From NCBI RefSeq assembly GCF_002086485.1, contig NZ_MVHF01000012.1, forward strand, positions 62,001 to 126,000: DNA of 64,000 nucleotides, read 5' to 3'. The notes beneath the pieces were generated by a model, which saw nothing but the letters and a program-made list of their open reading frames with translations, did not search any database and was not told where the DNA came from. This stretch comes from Mycobacterium aquaticum. GTDB taxonomy: Bacteria > Actinomycetota > Actinomycetes > Mycobacteriales > Mycobacteriaceae. Every line of letters starts with the position of its first letter. Within the stretch, counting starts at the first letter, position 1. The translations under genes were made by a program, and so were the position numbers. Positions 1-9,894 of the stretch are shown here, piece after piece.

Positions 1-1974
1 AATGGGCGCACACCATCCGTTGCGATCCTGGCGGGCCGGACTGGCAATGGAAAATCCGCTCTGGCAGCTGACTACTGCCACATCGAGCACAACACATTCA
101 GCGAGATCCTGTGGATCGATTCGCGCGCTCCATCGATTACGGCTGCACGCGTCCGCTCACTCACGCACGACCTGACCGGGAAGGATTTCGGCGAAGGCGC
201 AGATGCTTCAACGGACTTCGTGGGCGCACTCGCAGCGCGCCCTGGCCCGTGGTTGGTCGTGTTCGACAACGCTCCATCCATGCTGGCTTTGCAGAAATAC
301 ATGCCAACCATGGGTAACGGTGCCGTCGTCATCACGACGACGAACAGCACCGGTAGCTGGTTCCCGCGGGCACAGATGCTGCCAGTCGAGGAGTTCACCG
401 AGGAAGAAGCAGTCGCCTGCTTCGCAAGTTATGCGGATCTGCCCGAGGGGTACGACCAGGAGACGGTTAAAGGAATAGTGTCGCGTCTTGGCCTCGTCCC
501 GCTGGCCGTAAGTATGGCTGGAGTCTATTTCCGGAATGCCGAGGGTGCACTAGACGAACGATCAAGCAACTACTTCGAGAAAATCGAAGCCCTCGACGAC
601 ATGAGGGCCATTCCAGCAGGGTTCGATCTGACGGCATTTCAAGCCATCAAATTCGCCGTTGATCACCTCGGACAAGGGCTGATTTCGGACGAGGAGCGAA
701 ACCGCGCTACAGGAATTCTCGAACACGCCGCGCTGCTCGCTCCGGAGCTGCTCCCGTTGAATTTTATTATTGCGGCTTCGCCCGAGGTGGGGAGTATTGA
801 TCTCACCGACCGACCAAGTCCCGCGTTTGTCGACCCGAAAATATCTCGAAGCGTAATTTCAACATTTCGCACTCAGAGCATCGCCCAGAGGGTCATGAAT
901 GTCGGTGACGCGGGAAACCAAAACGCGGCGAGTGAAACGATCGCAATCCATCCGCTCGTGCACGAGATCTTGCAGATTTCCTACCTCGATCGCCTGCGGC
1001 CTGGCGAACTTCAGAGCCATGCCATAATGCTGATGCATCAGCTTTTCGGCTGGATCGAGGGCTTGCGGTCAGATCTTGAGTTTTTTGCTGTCGACCAGCT
1101 ACTACTACACGCCGAGGCGCTACTCAAACTTCTGGAAAGCCAGGAACCGCTGTCGAGTGCGAGCGAGCAACACAGCCGAATCTTTGGATATTGCAAGGCG
1201 ATGCTGCACCTCGAGCTTGGAAAGTGCTACTGGGCGCGAGGCGACGCGACAGGGGCCGTCCAGATGTCGAAACGAGCTATTGAGACTTTGCAAGGGCTTC
1301 CCAAGAACCCGCTCACCATGAAGCTGGCGATTGATGCCATCTCGTCTATAGTCATGGACCTCTCGAACGCCGGCGAGTCGGTGGAATACGTCGAGGGATT
1401 CGCCAAAATGGCAACCGCTCTCATTTTGTCCGTCAATGTCGCGGCAGCAAGTGACGACCTTCGGTCATTCGTATTCGAACGGGCCAAATCAGTTCGAGCA
1501 TTTCTAAAGAAGCGCACCGAATACTTGGCGGTTCCGGCCATTCAACAAGCTGTGGCGGCCCTCGATGAGTATATCGCGCTTGACACCAGCGGGACCGTGA
1601 GCATGCAGGATTTAATGGATAGAGTCAATGACTTCATAGAGGCGGACAATTACGACGCTGTAAAGGAGATGATTCCGAACCTCCTTGAAGGTTCACACGA
1701 CTATGACCGCATCATTGTCGAGTCCATAGAGGTGATCGCTCAGTTGCACCTCAACGAATTCGATGCAGCCGGTGCGGGCATCGACATACTACTCTCTTTC
1801 CAGATGCATCAGGAATACATGGCGACACCCCTTATGCAGGGTTTGGGGAAGGTTTATCAAGCACTTATGGCGCTGCGTACGCAACTCCCCCCAGCAATCT
1901 CCGCGCGTATCCAGCCGGTCTACGATCGGACCATGCAGTTATGGGAACTAGTAGACAAACGATCGAGCCGGTAG
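1..1974 (+). CDS. NB-ARC/STAND-type ATPase with helical-repeat C-terminus, 5' end outside window
   Basis: The frame is open from base 1, so the N-terminus, and any effector domain there, lies outside the window. The visible 657 residues begin with a P-loop (GRTGNGKSA, bases 34-60). A Walker B strand follows (WLVVFDN, 250-270), then a sensor-like strand (GAVVITTTNS, about 319-348) and a GxP motif (LGLVPLA, about 487-507). This is the NB-ARC order of bacterial STAND proteins. After about residue 300 the protein is helical and probably TPR-like; no other catalytic motif is visible. Family knowledge: bacterial STAND NTPases are signal-gated switches, and many act in phage defence. The gene is less GC-rich than the groEL1 block and faces a DUF6414-like gene, which suggests an accessory patch. 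Its effector and trigger cannot be assigned from what is visible. Confidence 0.75.
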   Translation, partial: NGRTPSVAILAGRTGNGKSALAADYCHIEHNTFSEILWIDSRAPSITAARVRSLTHDLTGKDFGEGADASTDFVGALAARPGPWLVVFDNAPSMLALQKYMPTMGNGAVVITTTNSTGSWFPRAQMLPVEEFTEEEAVACFASYADLPEGYDQETVKGIVSRLGLVPLAVSMAGVYFRNAEGALDERSSNYFEKIEALDDMRAIPAGFDLTAFQAIKFAVDHLGQGLISDEERNRATGILEHAALLAPELLPLNFIIAASPEVGSIDLTDRPSPAFVDPKISRSVISTFRTQSIAQRVMNVGDAGNQNAASETIAIHPLVHEILQISYLDRLRPGELQSHAIMLMHQLFGWIEGLRSDLEFFAVDQLLLHAEALLKLLESQEPLSSASEQHSRIFGYCKAMLHLELGKCYWARGDATGAVQMSKRAIETLQGLPKNPLTMKLAIDAISSIVMDLSNAGESVEYVEGFAKMATALILSVNVAAASDDLRSFVFERAKSVRAFLKKRTEYLAVPAIQQAVAALDEYIALDTSGTVSMQDLMDRVNDFIEADNYDAVKEMIPNLLEGSHDYDRIIVESIEVIAQLHLNEFDAAGAGIDILLSFQMHQEYMATPLMQGLGKVYQALMALRTQLPPAISARIQPVYDRTMQLWELVDKRSSR

Positions 1975-2383
1975 CCCGCGCGAGTAGATCCCTATTTCGC
2001 TTGACTCGGGCAAGGTCCCACCAGTCGGCAGCGGCTGGCTGCGAAAGCGGCCAAGCGCGCGAAGCGGTACCGACCGAGTGAACGACACCCGGGTAGCAGC
2101 TAAGGCCGGGTCCAGGCTCCGGGGCAGAGGCGGGTCGGGCTTCGGCTCGACCCGCTCTCGATCCCCCTCCGACAGTGCCGCTGTCTCGGGAGGTCAACAC
2201 GACTCCCCGGGGTATCTCCAACATCTGGGTCCGATGTGATATTTGATCCCATCGCGTTCGCGGAGGTGCTGCAAGCGTTGTTTGCAGCAACTCTGCGACC
2301 TCGGCAGGGCATCCCGTCGGTCATCCGTTATTTGTCAACGGATCGCGTCGAACGAGATACGACGATTACGTTATTACCCGCCA
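1975..2383. other. Intergenic region between convergent accessory genes
   Basis: This stretch separates the 3' ends of the STAND gene (plus) and the DUF6414-like gene (minus). No convincing gene was seen; the open frames lack ribosome sites and recognisable products. An inverted repeat (GCGGGTCG at 2130-2137, CGACCCGC at 2148-2155) can form an 8-bp stem with a 10-base loop. It lacks a T-run but may act as a terminator. Confidence 0.45.
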
Positions 2384-3202
2384 CTAGCGATAGATCGCAA
2401 TTATGTCCAGCTCTAATGCTGGCCCAGCAATTTCGTTGTTCAGTGGATTCGATGTATCTGCGGGGCCGGAGGACTTTGACATCCCCTTCATCATTTGAAT
2501 TGCTTCGCTATTGACCAGCTTGCGCGTTTGGCCGTATGGCACTATTCGTTTGATCTTCCCGACGATGATAAGGCGTTCATTATCGATGTCCTCCACTCGG
2601 AGGTGATCGCTATAGAGCGGACCGTAGACGGACCAGTTCGTAGACGAGTAGTCACGGCCCACGGCGATCCGACTTAAGTTCAAACTGTCGAGTAGTTGGC
2701 GGACAACTTCCGTCTGCGCTTTAATCTGTTGGACCTTTTGGGCGTCGAAGTTCCCGTCTCCCGTTTTGAGCCCTACTTGTCCGGCTGAGGCGAGAAGTTC
2801 CATGATCCCGACCATCTGGACACCACCGCCCCCTCGCGCCGCGAGTCGCGACCCCTGGTCGATGTCAACATCACATTCCCAGGCGATTGTCTCGCCAACC
2901 TGAGCCGAGGCGAAGTCGGTATTTGGGTCTACGACGTCGATCCATGCGATTGTGTCGGGGTCATCGTTAGCGACCGCTAGAAGCCTTTGAAATTGGGCTT
3001 CGGGCGGGTATGACATGGTCCATTCGTGATCGTCAGAATCTCCCACTTCGGCTTTACCGCCGACGAACTTGAGGGTGATCTGGCCGGACTTCGACCGCCT
3101 CTTAACCAGGTGAACCTTGGTTTCGGCGATGAGACCGCCGTCGATTTGCGCCGCAAATCCTTCTAGAGTGGGCTTGTCCAGGTACACGAATCGAATGAGC
3201 AA
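2384..3202 (-). CDS. DUF6414-like protein
   Basis: The 272-residue protein opens with a motif like MLIRFVYLDK followed by a segment ending GGLIAET. This resembles the start of the DUF6414 family, which I recall as uncharacterised proteins often found in accessory DNA. I chose the TTG at 3202 because AGAGGGG sits five bases upstream and the family-like sequence starts there. The frame stays open upstream to 3322, but that extension looks unlike a protein start. Residues about 150-175 are rich in glycine and alanine, followed by a helical stretch. No catalytic signature or membrane segment was seen. It converges on the STAND gene and may share its accessory patch. The family call is from memory and moderate; the function is unknown. 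Confidence 0.6.
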   Translation of the reverse strand: MLIRFVYLDKPTLEGFAAQIDGGLIAETKVHLVKRRSKSGQITLKFVGGKAEVGDSDDHEWTMSYPPEAQFQRLLAVANDDPDTIAWIDVVDPNTDFASAQVGETIAWECDVDIDQGSRLAARGGGGVQMVGIMELLASAGQVGLKTGDGNFDAQKVQQIKAQTEVVRQLLDSLNLSRIAVGRDYSSTNWSVYGPLYSDHLRVEDIDNERLIIVGKIKRIVPYGQTRKLVNSEAIQMMKGMSKSSGPADTSNPLNNEIAGPALELDIIAIYR

Positions 3203-3454
3203 TGCTGCCCCTCTCCACAGTCGGCGGAAACACCGGCTAGTGGTTGCAATGTATCGCAGGGCCGACCTTATGACTCCAAGCTGAGATCGGTAATACTCCC
3301 GGTTCTTTGTCGTGCCATCCACGTCGGGGCCGCCGGAGTTGAGACCGATCGAAGTAGCTACGTTCGCCCTTGCGGACCAGCACCCACCGCAGACCGGCGT
3401 CTATGTAGAGCTGCCGACGCTCAGTCGTACCAAGCCGCATTCTCGGCCCCAGAC
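3203..3454. other. Region between DUF6414-like gene and groEL1 terminator
   Basis: No supported gene. A minus-strand frame at 3237-3458 could encode 73 arginine-rich residues, but it has no clear ribosome site or recognised family. It would begin inside the groEL1 terminator region. The promoter of the DUF6414-like gene should lie here, but I see no confident -10/-35 pair. Confidence 0.4.
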
Positions 3455-3486
3455 GCAAAACACCCCCGGTCTCAGGACCGGGGGTG
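3455..3486 (-). terminator. Intrinsic terminator of groES-groEL1
   Basis: A perfect 11-bp inverted repeat (3461-3471 with 3476-3486, four-base loop) ends in TGTTTTGC when read on the minus strand. It begins 20 bases beyond the groEL1 stop codon. The GC-rich stem followed by a T-run is a classic Rho-independent signal, which is not common in mycobacteria. Confidence 0.85.
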
Positions 3487-3505
3487 CTCCGTAATAGTGC
3501 CTGAT

Positions 3506-5137
<1,632 letters not shown>

Positions 5138-5150
5138 TTATCACGCATAC

Positions 5151-5193
5151 CGCCCCGGACATCGCCCGTACGCGTACGGGGATCTCCGGGGCG
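5151..5193 (-). other. Extended hairpin between groES and groEL1
   Basis: An outer inverted repeat (CGCCCCGGA 5151-5159 with TCCGGGGCG 5185-5193) encloses an inner one (CCCGTA 5165-5170 with TACGGG 5175-5180). No T-run follows, so it looks more like an RNA processing or stability element, or a weak attenuator that alters the groES:groEL ratio, than a terminator. Confidence 0.55.
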
Positions 5194-5207
5194 GGACACG
5201 AGTGCTT

Positions 5208-5507
5208 TTACTTGGAGACGACAGCCAGCACGTCGCGGGCCGACAGGATCAGGTACTCCTCGCCGTTGTACTTGATCTCGGTGCCGCCGTACTTGCTGTA
5301 GATGACGGTGTCGCCCTCGGCAACGTCCAGGGGGATCCGCTTCTCGCCGTCCTCATCCCAGCGGCCGGGGCCAACTGCGACGACGGTGCCTTCCTGCGGC
5401 TTTTCCTTGGCGGTGTCAGGGATGACCAGACCGGAAGCGGTCGTGGTCTCGGCCTCGTTGGCCTGAACGAGGATCTTGTCCTCGAGTGGCTTGATGTTGA
5501 CTGCCAC
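5208..5507 (-). CDS. groES: 10-kDa co-chaperonin GroES
   Basis: The protein of 99 residues starts [15 protein letters not shown] and ends [13 protein letters not shown]. It has the mobile-loop region around [18 protein letters not shown] and the roof-loop [12 protein letters not shown] chose the GTG at 5507 because GGAGGG lies just upstream and the product then matches GroES in length and N-terminus. The frame runs further upstream only as arginine/proline-rich noise. GroES caps the GroEL ring during ATP-driven folding. It is the first gene of the groES-groEL1 pair, about 135 bases downstream of the CIRCE operator. Confidence 0.97.
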
Positions 5508-5641
5508 GATGGAAGCCCTCCACTTGTCGGGGTGTGGATCCGGGGGGATCCCCAGATGCCGTTTAACAGGTGTTCGTGGCATACGTCCGTGCCCTCGCTC
5601 CGTCGTCGCGGGTGCCGGCGCTGGGGTTGGCCGCGTGCCAC

Positions 5642-5673
5642 CTAGCACTCTATACATGCGAGTGCTAGCACTC
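5642..5673 (-). promoter_or_regulatory. CIRCE operator (HrcA) with overlapping second palindrome
   Basis: CTAGCACTC (5642-5650), nine bases, then GAGTGCTAG (5660-5668) is a textbook CIRCE inverted repeat, the binding site of the HrcA heat-shock repressor. A further CTAGCACTC overlaps at 5665-5673 and makes a second palindrome with no spacer (GAGTGCTAGCACTC, 5660-5673). On the minus strand a TATAGA-like -10 falls in the CIRCE spacer, so the repressor would cover the promoter. Confidence 0.9.
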
Positions 5674-5745
5674 AAGGTTGGACCGTGACTATTCGGCGGC
5701 CTGTTCGTCCACGGCGAACACGGGGCAGGTGAACGGGGCCCGCGA

Positions 5746-6213
5746 TCACCTCTGATAGGCGCTCGGATCGATCATCAGATGCGCTGACACGTCCCCGACC
5801 ATCTCCACGTCGACCTTTCGCTCGGTGAAGCGCCAGCCGTGGTCGTCGCGGGCGAACGCATCGAAGTAGCGCCCCACCACGATGGGTTGCAGAGGTAGCG
5901 TCACCGAGCCCCCGGGAACGTTCTGGATCACGACGAAAGTCGATCGCGCCGTTGCCTGCCCGCCGTCGATCTCGACGATCGGGTTGAGCACAAGGTGCCG
6001 GGTCCGCGGAGTGTTGCCGTGTTCGGGATACCGGCGGGTGGTCGTGGCGAAGAGTTTCGCGATGTTCTCGGCGCCTGACGTGGCCGGCGATGCGGTGCCA
6101 CCGAACGTGGCCCTGGCGAGCAGTTGCCCGACACCGTCGAAGTCACCGGCGTCGATGAGTTCGGCATAGCGGTAGAGCAGCTCGGTGATCTCCAGCTTGT
6201 CTGCCGGGCTCAT
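5746..6213 (-). CDS. SnoaL/NTF2-like protein
   Basis: The 155-residue protein opens [22 protein letters not shown], the usual first helix pair of SnoaL-like alpha+beta cone proteins. It continues with strand-rich segments including [15 protein letters not shown] and a C-terminal [15 protein letters not shown]. Members act as small cyclases, dehydratases or isomerases, or merely bind ligands; no substrate can be inferred. The ATG at 6213 overlaps the tsaD stop as ATGA, so translation is probably coupled. A longer in-frame extension reading into tsaD is unlikely. It closes the alr-tsaE-tsaB-rimI-tsaD chain; a role in tRNA modification is not implied by its fold. Confidence 0.8.
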
Positions 6214-7241
6214 GCCACCTGCCCCCGCACCACGGGCAGTCCGGGATCGCTCGCGGCATCTAGCGGTGAGGGCCGGGCCCCGGCGGCGATCAGATGCGCG
6301 GCGAACGACGCGATCATCGCGCCGTTGTCGGTGCACAACCGCGGGCGCGGCACACGCAGAATCAAACCTGCTGCAGCACAACGCTCTTCGGCCAGTTCCC
6401 GCAACCGCGAGTTCGCGGCCACCCCGCCGGCGATCAACAGTGTGGAGACGCCGAGGTCGGTGGCCGCGCGCACGGCCTTACGCGTCAACACATCGGCGAC
6501 CGCCTCCTGGAACCCGGCGGCGATGTCGGCCTTGATCTCATCGGCATGCGCCGCCTCCTTCTCCCAGTACCGCGCCACCGCGGTCTTCAGGCCCGAGAAG
6601 CTGAACACGTACGGGTCGTCGCGCGGCCCGGTCATCCCCCGCGGGAAGACGATGGCGTCGCGGTTGCCGGTGCGGGCGAGGTCGTCGAGCACCTTGCCGC
6701 CGGGATAGCCGAGCCCGAGCAGCCGGGCCACCTTGTCGTAGGCCTCACCGGCTGCGTCGTCGACGGTGCTGCCCAGTTCGACGATCGGCTCCCCCAGCGA
6801 CCGGACATGCAGCAGGTGCGTGTGTCCGCCGGAGACCAGCAGCCCGACGCTCTCCGGCAGCGGCCCGTGGTCGTAGACGTCGGCCGCCAGGTGCCCGCCG
6901 AGATGGTTGACCGCATAGAACGGTACGTTCCAACCTGCCGCGTAGGCCTTGGCGGCCGCCACGCCGACCAGCAGCGCCCCGGCCAGTCCGGGACCGATGG
7001 TGGCGGCGACAACGTCGGGGCGCTCGATGCCCGCGGTGTCGAGGGCGCGTCGCATGGTCGGGCCGAGCGCCTCGAGGTGGGCGCGCGACGCGATCTCGGG
7101 GACGACGCCACCGAACCGGGCGTGCTCGTCGACGCTGGAGGCGACTTCGTCGGCAAGCAGCGTGATGGTTCCGTCGTCAGCGAGTTCTGCGATGCCGACT
7201 CCGGTTTCGTCACACGAACTTTCGATGGCCAGGATGATCAT
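6210..7241 (-). CDS. tsaD: tRNA N6-adenosine threonylcarbamoyltransferase TsaD
   Basis: The 343-residue protein begins [18 protein letters not shown], the ASKHA-fold opening of the TsaD/Kae1/Gcp family. It carries the metal-binding motif [11 protein letters not shown], and later GGHTHLL and [14 protein letters not shown]. It transfers the threonylcarbamoyl group to A37 of ANN-decoding tRNAs, working with TsaB and TsaE. I chose the ATG at 7241 because the family starts at MIILAIESS and the codon overlaps the rimI stop (ATGA). The extra 163 residues open upstream are the shifted frame of rimI. Its own stop overlaps the SnoaL start. Confidence 0.96.
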   Translation of the reverse strand: MIILAIESSCDETGVGIAELADDGTITLLADEVASSVDEHARFGGVVPEIASRAHLEALGPTMRRALDTAGIERPDVVAATIGPGLAGALLVGVAAAKAYAAGWNVPFYAVNHLGGHLAADVYDHGPLPESVGLLVSGGHTHLLHVRSLGEPIVELGSTVDDAAGEAYDKVARLLGLGYPGGKVLDDLARTGNRDAIVFPRGMTGPRDDPYVFSFSGLKTAVARYWEKEAAHADEIKADIAAGFQEAVADVLTRKAVRAATDLGVSTLLIAGGVAANSRLRELAEERCAAAGLILRVPRPRLCTDNGAMIASFAAHLIAAGARPSPLDAASDPGLPVVRGQVA

Positions 7242-7702
7242 GATGGGCTCCCCGCAGGAAGGCGTTGCATGGTGTAGGCGTCGGCGCCACTGGCCCGGTA
7301 ATACCGTTTGCGCAGACCGATATTGACGAATCCGACGCTCTCGTAGAGCTTGATCGCCGGCACGTTGTCGGTGCGCACCTCCAGGAAAACCACTCCCCCC
7401 GCGGCGAATTCGAGCATGCCGTCCAGTAGCCGACGGCCGATGCCCTGACCTTGGAAGTCGGGATCGACACCGATGGTGTGCACTTCGTACTCGTAAGGGC
7501 GGACCCGGCCCAGGCGGGAGATCCCGGCATAGCCGACCAGGCGTCCCTCGCTGCGCGCAGCGATGTAATGGTTGTGCTTGGCGGCCAGCTCGGCGAGGAA
7601 CGCCCGTGCCGGCCAGGGGTCGTCCCCGGGGAACAACTGGGATTCCAGTTCCGCGCAGCGGTCCGCGTCGGCCTTGGTCAGGGCGTCGTACGTGATGGTC
7701 AT
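7238..7702 (-). CDS. rimI: Ribosomal protein S18-alanine N-acetyltransferase RimI
   Basis: This 154-residue GNAT acetyltransferase has the acetyl-CoA loop [16 protein letters not shown] (Q/RxxGxG type) near residue 80. The C-terminal part contains [17 protein letters not shown] and the RimI-like [16 protein letters not shown]. RimI acetylates the N-terminal alanine of S18 and, in mycobacteria, probably other N-termini. Four-base overlaps join it to tsaB upstream (7702-7699) and tsaD downstream (7241-7238). The tsaB-rimI-tsaD order is widely conserved. Confidence 0.93.
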   Translation of the reverse strand: MTITYDALTKADADRCAELESQLFPGDDPWPARAFLAELAAKHNHYIAARSEGRLVGYAGISRLGRVRPYEYEVHTIGVDPDFQGQGIGRRLLDGMLEFAAGGVVFLEVRTDNVPAIKLYESVGFVNIGLRKRYYRASGADAYTMQRLPAGSPS

Positions 7703-8325
7703 TTCCGCACCGCCACAGACGGTTTGGCATCAGGCCGCCGCAGGTACAGCGGAATCAGCGGCGCCGGTTGGGTCCAGTCCCCCACCGCCGCGACGAGGCC
7801 GTCGGGCGTCGGGTACACCGGATCCAGGCGCGGCAGGGCGAACAACGCCGCGTGCTCCGGCGATCCGGCCACCTGCTCCGCCCCTTCCGGTACGTCGGCG
7901 GGTGCGTTGACGGCCGGGCCGTCCACCCGCAGCCCGTCGCGATAGCGCGCCCAGTACACCTCGCGGCGACGGGCGTCGGTGACCACAAGGACCTCACCTG
8001 AGGTGCGGACCCCGATGGCATCGAGGCTGCAGACGCCGTACACCGGGACAGCGAGGGCATGCCCGAACGCCGCGGCGCTGGCCATGCCGACCCGCAGACC
8101 GGTGAACGGGCCGGGACCGCAACCGACGACGACTCCGTCAAGGTCGGCCACCGTCAGCCCAGCGTCGCTCAGCGCACCGAGCACATTGGGGGTGAGTTGC
8201 TCGGCGTGTGCTCGGGGGTCGACGGTGACGCGTTCTGCCAGCGTCGTCACGGCTCCGTCGTCGGCACGGCGGACCACCCCGGCGCTGACCGCAGGGGTGG
8301 CGGTGTCGATCGTCAGCAGATTCAT
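7699..8325 (-). CDS. tsaB: t6A biosynthesis protein TsaB
   Basis: This protein of about 208 residues starts [18 protein letters not shown], the ASKHA fold opening of TsaB, followed by [16 protein letters not shown], its most conserved segment. TsaB is a non-catalytic paralogue of TsaD that scaffolds the TsaBDE complex. The ATG at 8325 overlaps the tsaE stop (ATGA). An alternative ATG four codons upstream (8337) would lie inside tsaE. Confidence 0.93.
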   Translation of the reverse strand: MNLLTIDTATPAVSAGVVRRADDGAVTTLAERVTVDPRAHAEQLTPNVLGALSDAGLTVADLDGVVVGCGPGPFTGLRVGMASAAAFGHALAVPVYGVCSLDAIGVRTSGEVLVVTDARRREVYWARYRDGLRVDGPAVNAPADVPEGAEQVAGSPEHAALFALPRLDPVYPTPDGLVAAVGDWTQPAPLIPLYLRRPDAKPSVAVRK

Positions 8326-8789
8326 GGCGCGTTCCACTGCCAGGTCACGGTGCGGACCTCACTGTCGGGATCACGGTCGATCCGGATGTCGAGATGGTGA
8401 TCGGACAATCGCTCGGCCAGACCCTCGCCCCACTCGACCACCACGACGGCATCTTCGAGATCGGTGTCGAGGTCCAGCGCGTCGAGTTCACCGAGCAGGT
8501 CGGCGCCGGCATGGTCGAGCAGCCGGTACATGTCGACGTGGATCATCGCGGGCCGGTCGGCCTGGCGGGCCCGGTGCACCCGGGCCAGTACGAAGGTCGG
8601 CGACACCACAGGCCCCTCGACATCCATCGCCTGGGCAATCCCCTTGGCCAGCACCGTCTTTCCGGCACCCAACGGCCCGGACAGCACCACGACATCCCCG
8701 GCGCGCAGGCCGGCGCCCAGCGTCGCGCCGAGGGCGATGGTGTCGTCGGCGGTGGACGGTTGCGCGGTACCCGCGGTGCGCTCAGTCAT
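8322..8789 (-). CDS. tsaE: t6A biosynthesis ATPase TsaE
   Basis: A P-loop GPLGAGKTVLAKG is followed by SPTFVLARVH, the acidic IHVDMYRL and VVVEWGEGL, all in TsaE order. TsaE is the small ATPase that resets the TsaBD complex during t6A synthesis. The start is uncertain: ATG 8789 overlaps the preceding hydrolase by eight bases and ATG 8807 would overlap by 26; I prefer 8789. Gene length (155 residues) fits the family. Confidence 0.92.
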   Translation of the reverse strand: MTERTAGTAQPSTADDTIALGATLGAGLRAGDVVVLSGPLGAGKTVLAKGIAQAMDVEGPVVSPTFVLARVHRARQADRPAMIHVDMYRLLDHAGADLLGELDALDLDTDLEDAVVVVEWGEGLAERLSDHHLDIRIDRDPDSEVRTVTWQWNAP

Positions 8790-9894
8790 GGGGCCGGACC
8801 CGGTCACGCACCCGCCGCGACAGCGTGACCAGTTTGGACGGGGTGGCCCGCTGGACCAGGCCGACCAATGCGTCGTCGATCACCTCGGGCTCCTCCAGTT
8901 GAACCAGGTGGCCCGCACCCCCGACGATCACCAACTCGGATTTGGGGAGCTGCGCGGCCATGGCCTCTGAGTATTCCATCGGGGTGAGCAGGTCCCGGTC
9001 GCCGCACGCGATCAAGGTGGGCACCCGGGCGAGCACGGGGAGCGCCGCGGACTCGTCGTGCACCTCGAGTGCATGCAGGAACTCCACCAGCGTGGCGATC
9101 GGCGTGCTGTGCATCATCTGCTCGGAGAACTCCACCACGCTCGGGCTGATCTTCTCGTCACCGTAGGACGCGGCACGCAGGATCGGACCGATGACCGACC
9201 GCGCGGCACCACGCGTGCGATGCACGGTCTTCGGGGCGTATCGCGCGGCGAACCGCACGGCCTCCAGCGCCGGGTTACGCAGGATCTCGCCGAGCGGCGA
9301 CCGCGTCACCCCTTCGGCTGCCGAAGCGATCAGCGCGGCACCGACCACCCGCGACGGGTAGCGCTTGGGGAACTGCCGGGCATGCGACAACACCGTCATG
9401 CCACCCATCGAATGGCCGACCAATACCACCGGCCCGCGCGGAACCGTCACCGCCAGTACGGATTCCAGGTCTTGACCGAGCTGCTCGACGGTGTAGGTGT
9501 CGGGGTCCGATGTTCCCGACTGGCCGTGGCCACGCTGGTCGTAGAACACCATGCGCACCTGCGGGCCCCACTGTTCGGCCAACCGGGCCCGCTGAAAGTG
9601 GAAGGCGCCCATCTGAAGACAGAACCCGTGCGCGAACACCACGGTCAGCGGCGCGTCGAGCGGCCCGACCTCCCGCACCGCGAGCGGCACCCCGTCCGCG
9701 GTGGTGACGACCGAGCTGCGGTCGGCGTCGAGAAGGCGGAAATTCTCACCGGCGTACGGGTCGTCTTTGAGGACCCGACGCCCCAGCGACCGCGCCACCG
9801 AGGCACCGGCGACGGTGCCGACCGCGGTCAGCCCCGCTGCGCCCGCCAGCCAGCGGGCCCGGTGATGATGCTCATCGGAGGCGCGTTCGCTCAA
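8782..9894 (-). CDS. Alpha/beta-fold hydrolase between alr and tsaE
   Basis: The 370-residue protein has an Ala/Gly-rich hydrophobic N-terminal segment (about residues 15-35) that could be a membrane anchor. The oxyanion strand [23 protein letters not shown], and the nucleophile elbow VGHSMGGM follow. A late CGDRDLLTP and [12 protein letters not shown] supply the acid and histidine, so the catalytic triad is complete. Family members are esterases, lipases or epoxide-hydrolase-like enzymes, and the substrate is unknown. The TTG at 9894 overlaps the alr stop (TTGA), so it is likely translated by coupling; no better start was seen. Confidence 0.85.
   Translation of the reverse strand: MSERASDEHHHRARWLAGAAGLTAVGTVAGASVARSLGRRVLKDDPYAGENFRLLDADRSSVVTTADGVPLAVREVGPLDAPLTVVFAHGFCLQMGAFHFQRARLAEQWGPQVRMVFYDQRGHGQSGTSDPDTYTVEQLGQDLESVLAVTVPRGPVVLVGHSMGGMTVLSHARQFPKRYPSRVVGAALIASAAEGVTRSPLGEILRNPALEAVRFAARYAPKTVHRTRGAARSVIGPILRAASYGDEKISPSVVEFSEQMMHSTPIATLVEFLHALEVHDESAALPVLARVPTLIACGDRDLLTPMEYSEAMAAQLPKSELVIVGGAGHLVQLEEPEVIDDALVGLVQRATPSKLVTLSRRVRDRVRPHD

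Noticed and set aside
3237..3458. Possible 73-residue gene on the minus strand
   Set aside because: It overlaps the groEL1 terminator, has no ribosome site and no recognisable family; left as an intergenic note.
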